Source: Trichaptum fuscoviolaceum (taxonomy: Eukaryota; Basidiomycota; Agaricomycetes; Hymenochaetales; Trichaptaceae). From it: a DNA stretch of 64,000 nucleotides. Under the pieces are notes generated by a model. That model searched no databases and was not told where the DNA came from. It worked only from the letters and a program-made list of their open reading frames with translations. Below are positions 22,541 through 33,606 of this stretch, piece after piece (within the stretch, counting starts at the first letter, position 1; every line of letters starts with the position of its first letter). The position numbers and the translations under genes are program-made. The DNA lies in NCBI GenBank assembly GCA_910574455.1, contig CAJSYZ010000010.1, positions 2,632,770-2,696,769 on the forward strand, read 5' to 3'.

Positions 22541-23251
22541 CAGTACCCCCAATTAGTAATGCACCAAGATTGACAATGCATTATCTCCGTCAGTTCTAGA
22601 TACTTTGCAATGATTTAAGTTGGAGTATCTTCCATAGATTCTAGTCTGTTTTTATTAAAAACAAGATTTAAAAAACTTAAGGATCTTCAAAAATTATAGA
22701 GCTCCGAGTCAAAAATTACAAAATCTGATTTTTTCAAAAGTTTTTTGAAGCATTTTCTGAATGTGCCACATATGCTAGATTGTACTCTGGCATACACATA
22801 TCAGCTGGCAAGAAGAATCAAAGCAATTGAATTAGCGGGTTTGGAGTTATAAGCAACACAAACCAGCTACTTTTGTAACAATATGCACTTTTTTTCAATT
22901 GATTGTGCCAAAATCATGCAAACAAGGCATTTTATGTTGCTTATAACTCCAAACCCGCTAATTCAATTGCTTTGATTCTTCTTGCCAGCTGATATGTGTA
23001 TGCCAGAGTACAATCTAGCATATGTGGCACATTCAGAAAATGCTTAAAAAACTTTTGAAAAAATCAGATTTTGTAATTTTTGACTCGGAGCTCTATAATT
23101 TTTGAAGATCCTTAAGTTTTTTAAATCTTGTTTTTAATAAAAACAGACTAGAATCTATGGAAGATACTCCAACTTAAATCATTGCAAAGTATCTAGAACT
23201 GACGGAGATAATGCATTGTCAATCTTGGTGCATTACTAATTGGGGGTACTG
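22541..23251. mobile_element. Foldback MITE with 317-base arms
   Basis: Left arm 22541-22857 and right arm 22935-23251 are almost perfect reverse complements (one or two single-base differences), separated by a 77-base loop. The ends read CAGTACCCCCAATTAGTAAT, flanked by TA on both sides (22539-22540 and 23252-23253). The equivalent site in unit 2 (about 30028) is empty. TA duplication and CAGT ends suggest mobilisation by a Tc1/mariner transposase. The near-identity of the arms implies recent origin. No coding capacity. Confidence 0.9.
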
Positions 23252-23253
23252 TA

Positions 23254-23400
23254 CAGTTGAAAACAAATGTGAGCTTGATGAACTCGGCCATCGGGCCCTT
23301 GCGCATCAGCCGCACGCGGATGTGCTCGAGCTTCACAAGGTCCCGCTGGAAAAAGTTATCAAGCCGGTCTTCAAATGCGATGAAGTCTGAATCTGAAAAC
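23254..23400 (-). pseudogene. NAA25-like C-terminal exon fragment
   Basis: After a 3' splice signal (TTTTCAG on the minus strand at about 23401) this reads DSDFIAFEDRLDNFFQRDLV then KLEHIRVRLMR, resembling the C-terminal segment of NAA25/Mdm20, the auxiliary subunit of the NatB N-terminal acetyltransferase, as I remember it. The MITE cuts it at 23252. In unit 2 the corresponding place holds a short diverged exon at about 29995-30030. The identification is tentative because the segment is short. Confidence 0.45.
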
Positions 23401-23439
23401 AATGGCACGACACATTAGCAAAAAAGCAAAGAGAATTGA

Positions 23440-24295
23440 GGAATAAACACATTTTCTTACAGTGTGTCGTCTTCAAGATCCTTGCGATCCCTCGGCAACC
23501 AAAAATGCAAAAGCGGAGTCAGCGTGAGTGATGGTTTAGAGCGGAAAGAACTCACCCTCCCGAAGACAAGCTCATAGAACACGACACCAACGTAGAAGAT
23601 GTTGGCTTTGTACAAGTAATGGTCGTTGCAGAGCATCTCTGGTGACATGTATCCCGTCGTGCCACACTGGACCTTAGTCCTGTGACAATAGTCGCTGTAA
23701 GTTAGTACCCCGTCAATGCTTACCACATATCCTTTGAAAACGCGCGCGAGGCCAAAGCCCCCGATGACGAGCCAACCTTGCTCATCCATGAAGATGTTGT
23801 CGGGGTTGAGGTCGAGATAGACGACGGCCTGATTGTGCAAGGTGCCCACGGCATAGCACTGCAAAGCCAACTAGTCACCAGTCGAGGGAAAGGAGAAAAT
23901 AAAGACGTACTAGTTGCGCCATGATGAACTTGATTTCATGCGTGCGGTTCAGCTTCTTTGCGCTGGTCATTGCTCCTTGCAAAGTACCGCCGGCAGCCAG
24001 ACCTTGGATGATGAAGAAGTTGTGCGGGTTCATGATCAAATCTATAAGAGGCGTAAAGTAGGGTGAGTTAAGAATCAGGTCAGAAAGGTGCTACTTATCT
24101 GTAAACAACGACTCGGTCGATTCTCGCGCGTTGAATCCGCTTGATCGCGACTTTCTTGCCGTATTCGCGATGAGAGATGTCCACAGCCTGGTAGACACGG
24201 CCGAACCTGCCTTTTCCGAGAACAGCTTCGAGCTTGTAGTTGTCGGGTTGTTTACAGAGCGCCTCGCGGGTGAGCTTCACGGTGTCAGCGTCCAT
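23440..24295 (-). pseudogene. Degenerate protein kinase (pseudokinase fragment), spliced
   Basis: Exon 1 from ATG 24295: LEAVLGKGRFGRVYQAVDI (glycine loop) and KKVAIKRI (the ATP lysine). Exon 2 (24041-23911): MNPHNFFIIQGLAAGGTL. Exon 3 (from 23858): VVYLDLNPDNIF where HRDLKPDN is expected, IGGFGLA where DFG is expected, then GTTGYMSPE, and the alpha-F and following helices (KANIFYVGVVFYELVFGR). The loss of the HRD histidine/arginine and of the DFG aspartate argues against catalysis. Exon 1 meets a stop (TAA) before a good donor, and the C-lobe is short. The order N-lobe to C-lobe is otherwise kept, so this is a captured or inherited Ser/Thr kinase gene now decaying. Confidence 0.7.
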
Positions 24296-24689
24296 CGCTA
24301 TGCGTTGAGGAGTTGTTGTGGTCGATGATGACGCGTGCTCCCGCGTGACACTCCCACCGTGCCAGACATGCAAGCATACAGTCACACACAGAGGTGGCAC
24401 AGTAGTAAATCATTAGAAAAAGAAGATAAAGCATGAAAAGAGTATAGTTACATACCATAAGAACCAGAAATACATAGATTTGAAGGCCATCCACAGGATG
24501 GATGGATGGAGGAGAGGATGGATGGAGGACGACAAAGTGGAAAGAGAGAGAGAGAGGGAGGAGGACTCCGAGTCGTTGAACGCGACGCGTCACGGTCGTG
24601 TTGGTAATTAAAACTCCGCAGCATCATCGCGCCGCAAGCCTCAAATCGCTAATCCGTTAAAACATCAGAGCTCGTCGGTTCAAACTTCA

Positions 24690-26176
24690 GACGATTTCCA
24701 GCTACGAGTCTTCAATTACAAGACTTACGAGAAAGTGACTGCATTCGAGGCCTATCCTGGCTACACCCGGTGCTTGGTGTCCTTCCTACGCTTAACACTG
24801 TGTTGACGGGCTGCGATGATATGACAATCAATACGTTGGACTGGTATATATACCGAAAGTGTATTCTGGTGCGTACATTCTCCACTTCAAAGCAGACCTC
24901 GTCTAATCAACTTTGAAGATATTCGAAGGACACACGCACTATATCATGAACCTTGTATTCAACCCCAAGGGCACCAACACCTCCGTCTCCTCCTGTCTCA
25001 TCCTTATTGTGAAGATGTGGTCGCTCGGTTCCTCGACGCCGAATTTCACCCTCGAGGCACACGAGAAGGGCGGCGTAAACTACGTTGACTTCCATCCCGG
25101 TGCAGACAAGCCGCATCTTGTCACGAGCGGTGACGACCGAACCATCAAAATCTAGGACTACCTCAGCAACACCTGTATACAGACATTGGAGGGACACACC
25201 AACAATGTCTCGTTTGCGAATTCCACCCTAGTCTGCCCTTGATCGTCGTTCGGAGCATGGTACAATTAGGATCTGGAACTCGAGCACGTACCGCCTCGAA
25301 AATGCCTCGAGCTACGCTCTTGAACGCGCATGGTGCATTACCATCCGACCGCAGGGGAACGAGGTCAAACTTGGCCGTGACGAGCCTTCGTACAGCATGG
25401 ACTCATCAGGCAAACTGGTGTACACCCGCAACACAGAATTATTGTCCGCCAATCTCCGAGGCCCTGCGGAAGACGAGACGCCCGAAGGACAACGCATCCC
25501 GCTGTCTGTGCGGGAACTCGGTACAACGGAAATTTTCGCAACGTCCCTTCAATGTTCTCCCAACGGCCGCTTCATCACCGTGGTCGGAGACGGAGAGTAT
25601 ATCATCTACACTGCGCTTGCCTGGCGAAGCAAGGCGTTTGGCAGGGGTTCTTCCTAGGCAACAGACTCGAACACGTACGCTGTGCTGGAGGGTGAACGAA
25701 GGTGCGGGTGTACAAGAACTTCAAGGAGAGGAGTGGTCAAGTAATGAAGGGTGCAGGGATCGTGGCCAATTGAAGGATTGCATGGTGGCCCTCTCCCAGG
25801 TGCTCATGGAAGTGGCTTCGTCGTCTTCTGGGAGACGACACCTTCTCCATCCTGAGCTTCAACCATGAGGCATACAACGCGGCGTTGGAGTCTGGGGTAG
25901 ACACAGGAGATGAAGGTGTTGAAGAGGCATTTGACGTTGTGACAGAGATTTCTGAAAGGTATGATTTCTTGTTCTCTCTTTCGTTGGGTATCTTAATTAA
26001 ACTTAACATTTTAGCGTCAAGACCTCGAAGTGGATCGGAGAGTGCTTTATCCACACGAATGCCGCCAAGCGGCTTGACTACTTGATTGGCAGTGAAACAC
26101 TTACCGTAGCACATTTCGATAGGCAAGTTTCCTTTCTTCGTCCTCCTCGTCTTCTGAAGGCTGACATGGAATGATA
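24690..26176 (+). pseudogene. Coatomer beta' subunit (COPB2/SEC27) pseudogene, unit 1, first part
   Basis: The reading order matches the WD40 propeller of COPI beta': VTAFEAYPGYTRC, FEGHTHYIMNLVFNPKGTNT, NFTLEAHEKGGVNYVDFHPG, LEGHTNNVS, then TRNTELLSANL, QRIPLSVRELGTTEIFATS, GDGEYIIYTALAWR and WIGECFIHTNAAKRLDYLIG. Introns are retained, for example GTATGATTTC...TTTTAG at about 25959-26013. Stops and frame changes are frequent (TAG at 25153 replaces a Trp codon; frame shift near 25215), so no protein is made. The gene is cut at GCCCAAT (26183) by unit 2 and resumes at 30539. The real protein helps form the COPI coat for Golgi-to-ER traffic. Confidence 0.88.
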
Positions 26177-26576
26177 GCCCAATCATCGGGAGAAAGGGAA
26201 ACAGATTATGTAGGATTACAGAAGATTACGGAGATTATAAGACAGCTGTCATGCTTATTATAGATTACAATACGGCATCCGGCTTATCCCGTGATTATAA
26301 TTGCGTCATAAAGCTTACACGGTTAATATAATGCTTCATAAGGCTTACGCGGAGATTATATTCCTGCTATCATGCTTATGTCCTCTTGTAAGAATGGCAT
26401 CGTGCTTATGTCTATCATATAATGTAGCTAAAATGTCATATAATGTTCTGAAAGGTATATAGACCTATTATAAGAGTGATATGAGCTAGATGCTTGTCTT
26501 ACAAAGTAATACTAGTAATAAGTTTCAAGAGTCATTATACTTTTCATTCTAATTTTTCAGATTATACACGGTTAAG

Positions 26577-28990
26577 TTACACTACATAAGCTACTAGCAG
26601 GTGTCGTAACACCATCCAATCGCCTGTTGACAACAAGAGGAGCACACTCGGGGCTCCCTCATTCTCAAAGCATTCCCGTGCGAGGTCGAAGCGCCAGACG
26701 GCCAGCGCGCGGTCGCCGACAGCCTTCCACTTCGTCTCCGCCTCGTGCTCGGGTGTTGTACGTGCGATCTCCAAGGCCGCGTCTAGATCGTCGAGTTGAA
26801 GCGCGAGGTCGAACTTGTGATCAGGGTCTGTTGTAACCTGTAACGCGAGCTCCTTAAGATCTGGGAAAAGGAGAACAATTGAGTCAGTTTTCCTGTTGAA
26901 TTCGAAGACTCTCAAAGACGTACCCCGTGCTTCTAGGAATCGCGCGACTTTACTCCGCTGCTCTTTTGGTACAGTCGGTGGAATCTCCTCCGCAGCCTCC
27001 ATATCCCCATGCAGGATTGCACTCTGGTACTCAATAAGATTCAGATACAGGGAGTAACCGAACACTTTAATGTCTTTATTGGCGAGATACACGCGGTTAT
27101 GAGCGTGGATGTAGCCCAGCAAGTACATTGGGCTATCATTCCATGTTAGCATGTAGAAGTCCAGGATGAAGAGAGGAAACTTGCTTGTCGAAATGTGTTA
27201 CAGTTTGCGTTTCACTGCCAATCAAGTAGTTAAGACGCTTGGCGGCATTCGTGTAGATGAAACAGTCGCCGATCCACTTCGAGGTCTTGACGCTAAAATA
27301 TTAAGGTCAATTAAGACTACAACGAAAGAGTGGACAAGAAATCATACCTTTCAGAAATTTCTGCGACAACGTCAAATGCCTCTTCAACACCCTCATCTCC
27401 TGTGTCTACACCGGACTCCAGCGCTGCGTTGTACGCCTCACGGTTATAGCTCAGGACGTAGAATGAGTCGTCGACAATGATGGCACAAGATTGCCAGATC
27501 CAGACCACGAAATCTAGATCGAACGTTAAAGAATTCCATCGCAACTTAGAGTGGAAAGAGAGTGCTTACGCTCTTGGCATCCGCGTCGATCCTGCGCACG
27601 ATTTCACCAGACTCCCCATCCCAAAAGACAACGAAGCCGCTTCCACGAGCAGCTAAGAGAGGACCGCCATGCAATCCTTCAACCGGCGATGATCCAGCTC
27701 CCTTCATTGCCGGACTACTCCTCTCCTTGAAGTTCTTGTACACCCGCATCTTCGTCCGCCCTTCCAGCACAGCGTAGATGTTAGAATCAGTTGCCCATGC
27801 GAAGGAAGAGCCGCTGCCGAATGCCTTGTTTCTCCAGGCCAGAGCGGTGCAGACGATATACTCCCCATCTCCGACCACGGTGATGAAGCGTCCGTCGGAA
27901 GAGTATTGAAGAGCCGTCGCGAAAATTTCTGTCGCACCGAGTTCTTGCACAGACAGCGGTATGCGTTGTCCTTCGGGCGCTTCGTCCTCCGCAGCGCCTT
28001 GGAGATTGGCGGACAAGACTTCTGTGTTTCGAGTGTACACCAGTTTGCCTAATAGATCCATGCTGTACAAAGGCTCGTCACGGCCAAGTTTGGCCACGAC
28101 TACACCTTCGTCGTACTCTACGGCAATCCCATTCCCCTGCGGTCGGACGGTAATGCACCATGCGCGTCCAAGAGCGTAGCTCGAGGTATTTTCAAGGCGG
28201 TACGTGCCCGAGTTCCAGAGCTTAATCGTACCATCCTCCGAACAACGATCAAGGGCAGACTAGGGTGGAATACGGCCAACGAGACATTGTTGGTGTGTCC
28301 CTCCAACGTTAGTACACTGGTGTTGCTGAGGTAGTCCCAGATTTTGATCGTTCGTTCGTCACCACTTGTGACAAGATACAGCTTGTCACCGGGATAGAAG
28401 TCGACATAATTCACGCCGCCCTTCTGATGTGCCTCGAGAGTGAAATTCGGCGTCGAGGACTCAAGCGAAAACATCTTCACGGTGCAATAGAGACAAGAGG
28501 ATGCGAAGGTGTTGGTATCCTTAAGGTTGAATACAAGGTTCATGATGGAGTGGGTGTGTCCTTTTATCTTTAGAGATATTTAGACGAAGTCTAATTTTGA
28601 AGCAGTGGATGTACGCACCTGAATACACTTCCACTGTTTGTCCCAGTCCTAAGCCTTGCTTATCATATCATCGCAGCTCGTCAGCACAATGCCAAGTATT
28701 GGGTAGACAAAAGGCATCGAATGTAGTCAGGATGGGCCTCGAATGCAGTCACTTTCTCGTAAGTGTTGTGATTGAAGACCGTAGCAGGAAATCGTCCGAG
28801 TTGATGAGGAACCAGTAACTTCGAGGGATGAATTGCATGCATCGGACAGGAACTTCAGTGACTTCGAAGGTTTATGAGCTCGCCCGGTTTCATGGTCATA
28901 GATGTTGACAGCATAGTTGTAAAGACCAGTAAGAGCCAGGGCTCTGTTGGGTGGAAGTCGATATGGACTTAGCAATTTGCTGACAGTGCC
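26577..28990 (-). pseudogene. Coatomer beta' subunit (COPB2/SEC27) pseudogene, unit 2
   Basis: The longest COPB2 copy here. Minus strand from about 28990: NRALALTGLYNYAVNIYDHETG (first propeller blade), VTEVPVRC, NFTLEAHQKGGVNYVDFYPG, TIKIWDYLSNTSVLTLEGHT, KLGRDEPLYSMDLLGKLVYTR, WRNKAFGSGSSFAWATDSN, GSGFVVFWDGESGEIVRRID, then the alpha-solenoid: MYLLGYIHAHNRVYLANKD, KVARFLEARG, DPDHKFDLALQLDDLDAALE and GDRALAVWRFDLARECFE. It ends abruptly after LLLLSTGD near the element's subterminal zone, about 200-250 residues short of the family length. Introns are retained. Several frames are used and stops interrupt (for example near 27130), so it is non-functional as a whole. It is better preserved than the unit 1 copy. 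Confidence 0.9.
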
Positions 28991-29329
28991 AAGGTGGCGC
29001 CGGTGACGCTGCGGAGTTTCAATTGTCAACACGGACTTAGTACAGCGACGCGTCGTGGAACGTGTCCCGTCCCCCACTCTCTCTCTCCTTCCCCTTCATT
29101 GTCCTCCATCCATTTTCCTCAACGTCCATCCACCCATAGGATGGCCCTCAAAATCTGCTCTTCTACTGTCTATGGTATGCTTTCTTATTTTATTCATATT
29201 TTGCTATCCTTTTCTGATGATTTACTACTAGTGTGCCACCCGAGTGTGACTCTATGCATGAAACATGTCACACTCGGTGGCTTCAAGTTCACTGGTCACA
29301 GCCGGTGAGCCGAGCTTTTTTTCACACTT

Positions 29330-30030
29330 GAATGTTCTCGACGCGAGCGCGAACAAGTCTGCGATCCAGCAATGCAATGAAGTGCTGAAGAAGTACCTGG
29401 CTAAGGTATGGGCTTATGCTTGTTTTGTTGATGGTTGGACTTATGCATTTGTAGGCCCTGTAAGCCCTGGCAACGGTGCGCATGAACAAGGTCAAGGAGA
29501 CTGTGCCGCTGTGCGATGAGATCCTGGCGTTGAAACCGTCGGACCTGGAGACACTGAAGGCAACGATGCACATCCTCCGTGCACTTGGGCACTGTATGTC
29601 CATTCTTTCTCGAGCTTCTGAGCCTGACTGAATTTCACTGACTGCACTAAACAGATTCGGACCTCGCGGCGTACAAGAAGCAGCCCGCGAACGATGAGCT
29701 CGAGACGCAGGACTTCTTCGCCAACGTGCGCACGGGCAACTGGACCGCCGCGCAGCGCATCGCGATGCGCCTGCACAAGACGTTCCCCGGTGCCGGGGAG
29801 CGCAGACTGCGGCTCACAATGATTGAGCCCGAGAATCGCGTGCGCGAAAAGGGATTTCGGTGAGCAACACCCGTCTTGATTTTGTTGTGAAGCAGGTGCA
29901 GAACGACACACTCTCGTTCTTCATACTGATGCGCGCGTCAACGTTCTCGCTCGCTGACAGCGGCGATTGAGTTGGGTTCTTGCAGGAGTGCATCAAGGCG
30001 AGCAATACCTACGTGAATTGTATGTAGTAG
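29330..30030 (+). pseudogene. NAA25-like (NatB auxiliary subunit) fragment, unit 2
   Basis: Plus strand, three exons: NKSAIQQCNEVLKKYLAK, then (after GTATGG...TTGTAG) a stop in AL*ALATVRMNKVKETV followed by PLCDEILALKPSDLETLKAT and MHILRALGH. After GTATGT...AACAG comes DLAAYKKQPANDELETQDFF with ANVRTGNWTAAQRIAMRLHK. The TPR-like repeats and FFANVRTGNW block are as I remember NAA25/Mdm20. A TAA at about 29461 replaces a Lys codon. It is arranged head to head with COPB2, sharing an upstream stretch of about 300 bases with the unit 1 kinase. Confidence 0.65.
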
Positions 30031-30538
30031 TTAGTACTAGTATGATATGATATGCTTTTCATTCTATTATTTTGTGTGAAAGTGATAAGCAGATATGTAG
30101 ACAATAATGTCTACAATCAAATGCAATCCGTCATAATGCAATGTCAAATGCACAATAACCATGGAGCTTATAGGTCATTACATGTCATATAATCCTCATA
30201 ATCCATTATAATCTCTCACAATCACATATAAGCACCATAAGTCTGGTAGCAATTATAAGCAAATACGGAGACGATAATGTCTGCATTCGATCATAAGCCT
30301 TCATAATGTAAGATAAGGGATAAAATTATTATGAAGATTATATTGCATTTTAAAGATTACAAGGCCAGCAATCGGTTGTAATGTCCAAAAGATATTATTG
30401 GCATTGTAAGCTCATATAAGGTAGACTACGGTTTATAGTGAATTACTTGGGAATATAAACGGTATATGACGATTATGACGATTTTGGGGTCTTATATGCG
30501 ATTACACAGTCTATAATCCGTTTCCCTTTCTCCCGATG

Positions 30539-31075
30539 ATGTACCTACTGGGCTACATCCCTCACAACTTGCCGATAAAGACATTAAAGTGTTTTGTTAC
30601 TCCCTATCTTTGAACCTTATTGAGTATCAGAGTGCAATTCTACGTGGAGATATTGAGGCTGCGGAGGAGATTCTGCCAACTGTACCAAAAGAGCAGTGGA
30701 GTAAAGTCACTCGTTTCCTAGAAGCTCGGGGTTCGTGCATGAGAATCATTGAAATTAACAGAAAAACTGACTCAATTGCTCTCGTTTTCACAGATTTAAG
30801 GAGCTCGTGTTACAGGTTACATCAGACCCTGATCATAAGTTCGACCTTGCACTTCAACTCAATGATCTAGACACGAAAAATTGCTCGTATAATACCCAAA
30901 AATGATGCGGAGACAAAGGGGAAAGTCGCCGGCAACCGCGCGCTGGCCGTCTGGCGCTTCAACCTCGCATGGGAATGCTTTTGGAATGCGGGAGACCTGA
31001 CTGCGCTCATGCTCCTCCTGCTGACGACAGGCAATTGGGATGGTATCACAAAACCCGCCTGGCAATTGAATTAGG
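30539..31075 (+). pseudogene. COPB2/SEC27 pseudogene, unit 1, second part
   Basis: Resumes exactly where the first part was cut: MYLLGYIPHN, then SLNLIEYQSAILRGDIEAAE with EILPTVPKEQWSKVTRFLEA, later a diverged NDAETKGKVAGNRALAVWRF. It ends in LLLTTGNWDG near 31050, the same point as the unit 2 copy, followed by the subterminal zone. Frame changes and stops are present. That both copies end at the same place shows the 3' truncation predates the duplication of the element. Confidence 0.85.
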
Positions 31076-31574
31076 TTATGTAGTGTAACTGAACTGTATA
31101 ATATAAATTGAGAATGAAAAGTATAATGACTTTTGATACCTACATTACCAGTAATACTTCGTAAGACATGTATCTAGCTTATATCACTCTTATAATAGGT
31201 CTATATACCTTTCAGAACATTATATGACATTTTAGCTACATTATATGATAGACATAAGCAGGATGCCATTCTTACAAGAGGACATAAGCATGATAGCAGG
31301 ATTATAATCTCCGCGTAAGCCTTATGAAGGATTATATTAACCGTGTAAGCTTTATGACGCAATTATAATCACGGGATAAGCCGGATGCCGTATTGTAATC
31401 TATAATAAGCATGACAGCTGTCTTATAATCTCCGTAATCTTCCGTAATCCTACATAATCTGTTTCCCTTTTTCCTGATGCCCGAGACAACGCGAGACGCA
31501 ATCCGCCATTGTCGCCAACATTCAACGTGTGTCGTCTTTATCCTCTTTCTTCGGGTTCACAAATAGACACTCCT

Positions 31575-33205
31575 AATGGCGACGCGTCCTCGTGAGTTTT
31601 ATACTAATTTCTCTTTCATCTATTCTACATGTCCCTAACATTGCTAATATTTTATGTTTTTGTCAATCTTCTACGACTTGACCTGTCAGGATCTGCCGTC
31701 AAACTTTGAAGACTCGCACTCCGCTTTCTTTGCTCTCCTCTTTCATCTCTTACTCAGTGTCTCCCAAGACCGTTCGGTGCGGCTCGCAGGCAGTGTCTAT
31801 CTCAAGAACACGATAAAACGGCGATGGGAGGATGAGGTCTCGCCTTTGGCGGACGCAGAGAAGACGCAGCTGAAGGGTCAGCTGGTCCCTGCAATGATCG
31901 CGCTTTCGAGTCCAGCGGACAAGACATTACGAGCGCAGGCTGCGGAGGCATTTCCCCGAGCAGTGGCCAGATCTCATCAATTAGCTCGTCTCTTCACTCT
32001 CGCCCGAAGCTGCGAATTATCCAACAATCGTCTCTGTTCTCGAAACTGCTGCTCGATCTTCGCGCCTTGGCGTTCTGAAATACGCTCGGACTTGCTTTAC
32101 TCAATGATCAACTTCGCCGCTTCTCGAGCACCTTCCTCCAGATCTTCGCCACCAATCTTCTGAATGGATTGGGAACTGAAGTGATGCGCAGGCTCAGGTT
32201 GTGCTTCTGTCAATCTTCTACAACATGACGTGCCAGAATCTGCCTCCCACTTTTGAAGATTTGCACTCTGCTTTCTTTGGTGCCGAGCTGGGAGTGCTCA
32301 CCAAGTTCCTTGCTTGGGACCATGCGCAGTGATCCCGACGATTTGACTCCCTCTTTCCTCACCCAAATCAAAACTTCGCTTTTCGAGCTCGCCAAGCTTT
32401 ATACGCATCGATATCCGGAGGCCCTCTCGTCTTCGAATACCGTACCGGCCACAGCTCTGTGGGGACATCTCGGTGGAGGTCAGATAGCATGTGACGGGCT
32501 GGTCAGTCAGGGACTACGCTTCCTGAGCACGGTCATTCGATCAGGAAACTACAAGGCGACGTTAGCGGAAAGGGAGATGATTAAGGTTGTGTTCAATGGC
32601 GTAGTTGTCGCCAATGTCACATTACGAGGTGCGCAAGCTTCTTCTTTAATCGCGCTCATCTTTTTACTGATATTACCTTAACCTGCAGAACACATAGTGG
32701 AACAATTTGAGGACGATCCTCTGGAGTACGTCCTAGTTGACCTTTCTTTCGCGGCGTCCTCTTGGTCTATTGGCGGGTTGCCTACGGAGGGAACCACGTG
32801 GCAACAAGCTGCGACCAATGTCCTCCGTGCACTCGTTGCCTCAGGTTTCGAGACTGAGAGGACGGAATACGTCTTGACGCTAATAGGGTACGGACCGGAG
32901 GAGTACAACAGGAAGAAGGGAGATTAGGAGAGTTGGAAGAGGAAGGATGAGAGTGTGTACCTGCTCACGGCAGTGGCAACTGTTGGTGCAACTGCTCAGG
33001 TGAGTGATGCAAATCGGTCGGGAGGAACAGTCAATAATTTTGAGGATCTATAGCAAGGTGTTACAAGTACAAATGCTCTCGTGGACATCATGCAGTTCTT
33101 CTCGCAACATGTGTACAAGGGCCTACAAGCCGATGAGAACTCCGTGCATCCAATTCTCCAGGTTGATGTGATTTGCTTTTTGTACCACTTCCGAAATCAG
33201 GTGTG
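31575..33205 (+). pseudogene. CSE1 / exportin-2 pseudogene, rearranged
   Basis: Recognisable blocks: an ATG exon MATRP before GTGAGT (31577); VRLAGSVYLKNTIKRRWEDE and LKGQLVPAMIALSSPADKTL (31780-31930); IFYNMTCQNLPPTFEDLHSA (about 32210); DDGLVSQ-like and LRFLSTVIRSGNYKAT (about 32515); QFEDDPLEYVLVDLSFA (about 32700); VYLLTAVATVGATAQ (32955-32998); GVTSTNALVDIMQFFSQHVY (about 33060); SVHPILQVDVICFLYHFRNQ (about 33145). This is the N-terminal half of the importin-alpha export receptor. Frameshifts, stops (for example TAG at 32926) and a misplaced FYDLTCQDLPSNFED block near the 5' end show it is dead. It begins about 100 bases after unit 1. Confidence 0.85.
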
Positions 33206-33387
33206 TAAGTATAACATAATAGAATTTTGTATGTACGGATGTAAAGAAAAAATGTTTTTTCTCTCTAACAATAACCTCACACCCATCCACGGGTAGCGGG
33301 CTCTGCTGTGAGGAACTCGCAGCCACTAACTGCTTGTGCTGTAAGTCACTTTCAGCAGAAAGCAGTTTTCCTGATGTAGCACTGGCA

Positions 33388-33420
33388 CTGTAACAATGTC
33401 TCACGTGACAGTGCCAGCAA
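33388..33420. repeat. Short inverted repeat (hairpin)
   Basis: CTGGCACTGT and its complement ACAGTGCCAG are separated by about 14 bases. The hairpin lies between the CSE1 pseudogene and the F-box gene. It might be a terminator-like structure or the end of a small repeat; nothing in the sequence decides between them. Confidence 0.35.
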
Positions 33421-33606
33421 CTTGAATGTCAACTGAGACGAGGAACCGATGTTTGCTTCTTCTTTTCGCTCTTTAACAGACAGACTTGCTGCATTCAACT
33501 AAAACCATCTTCAAGACCTGTATAAGTAAGTCCTTCAGTCATAATATACAGTTTTGCGGAAATGTAGCCAACAAATCCGCTTCTACTATTCACGCCAGCG
33601 TTCGCG

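Larger units (their letters stand above)
26184..30538. mobile_element. Gene-carrying TIR transposon, inner copy (unit 2, 4355 bases)
   Basis: Ends are CATCGGGAGAAAGGGAAAC at 26184 and its exact complement ending 30538, flanked by AT (26182-26183 and 30539-30540). It sits inside the COPB2 sequence of unit 1 in inverted orientation. Its own COPB2 copy contains GCCCAATGTAC (about 27125-27135), the uninterrupted version of the target, which confirms the borders. Contents: COPB2 on the minus strand, NAA25-like sequence on the plus strand. The left subterminal zone (26184-26575) matches 31080-31479, and the right one (30040-30538) matches 21977-22530. Confidence 0.85.
21977..31479. mobile_element. 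Gene-carrying TIR transposon, outer copy (unit 1)
   Basis: Bounded by inverted repeats CATCGGGAGAAAGGGAAAC (21977) and its complement with two changes (ending 31479), flanked by CC/CC (possible 2-base target duplication). Both ends have AT-rich subterminal zones dense in GCTTAT and ATTATAATC motifs. Between them lie, from left, a foldback MITE, an NAA25-like exon (minus), a degraded kinase (minus), COPB2 (plus), the nested unit 2, and the rest of COPB2. Without unit 2 and the MITE it is about 4.4 kb, the same as unit 2. The TIR structure and 2-base duplication fit CACTA/CMC-type elements best, but no transposase is present to confirm it. Confidence 0.8.

Noticed and set aside
26184..30538. 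Helitron (insertion between A and T without duplication)
   Set aside because: Both ends are long perfect inverted repeats and no terminal hairpin-CTRR end is present.
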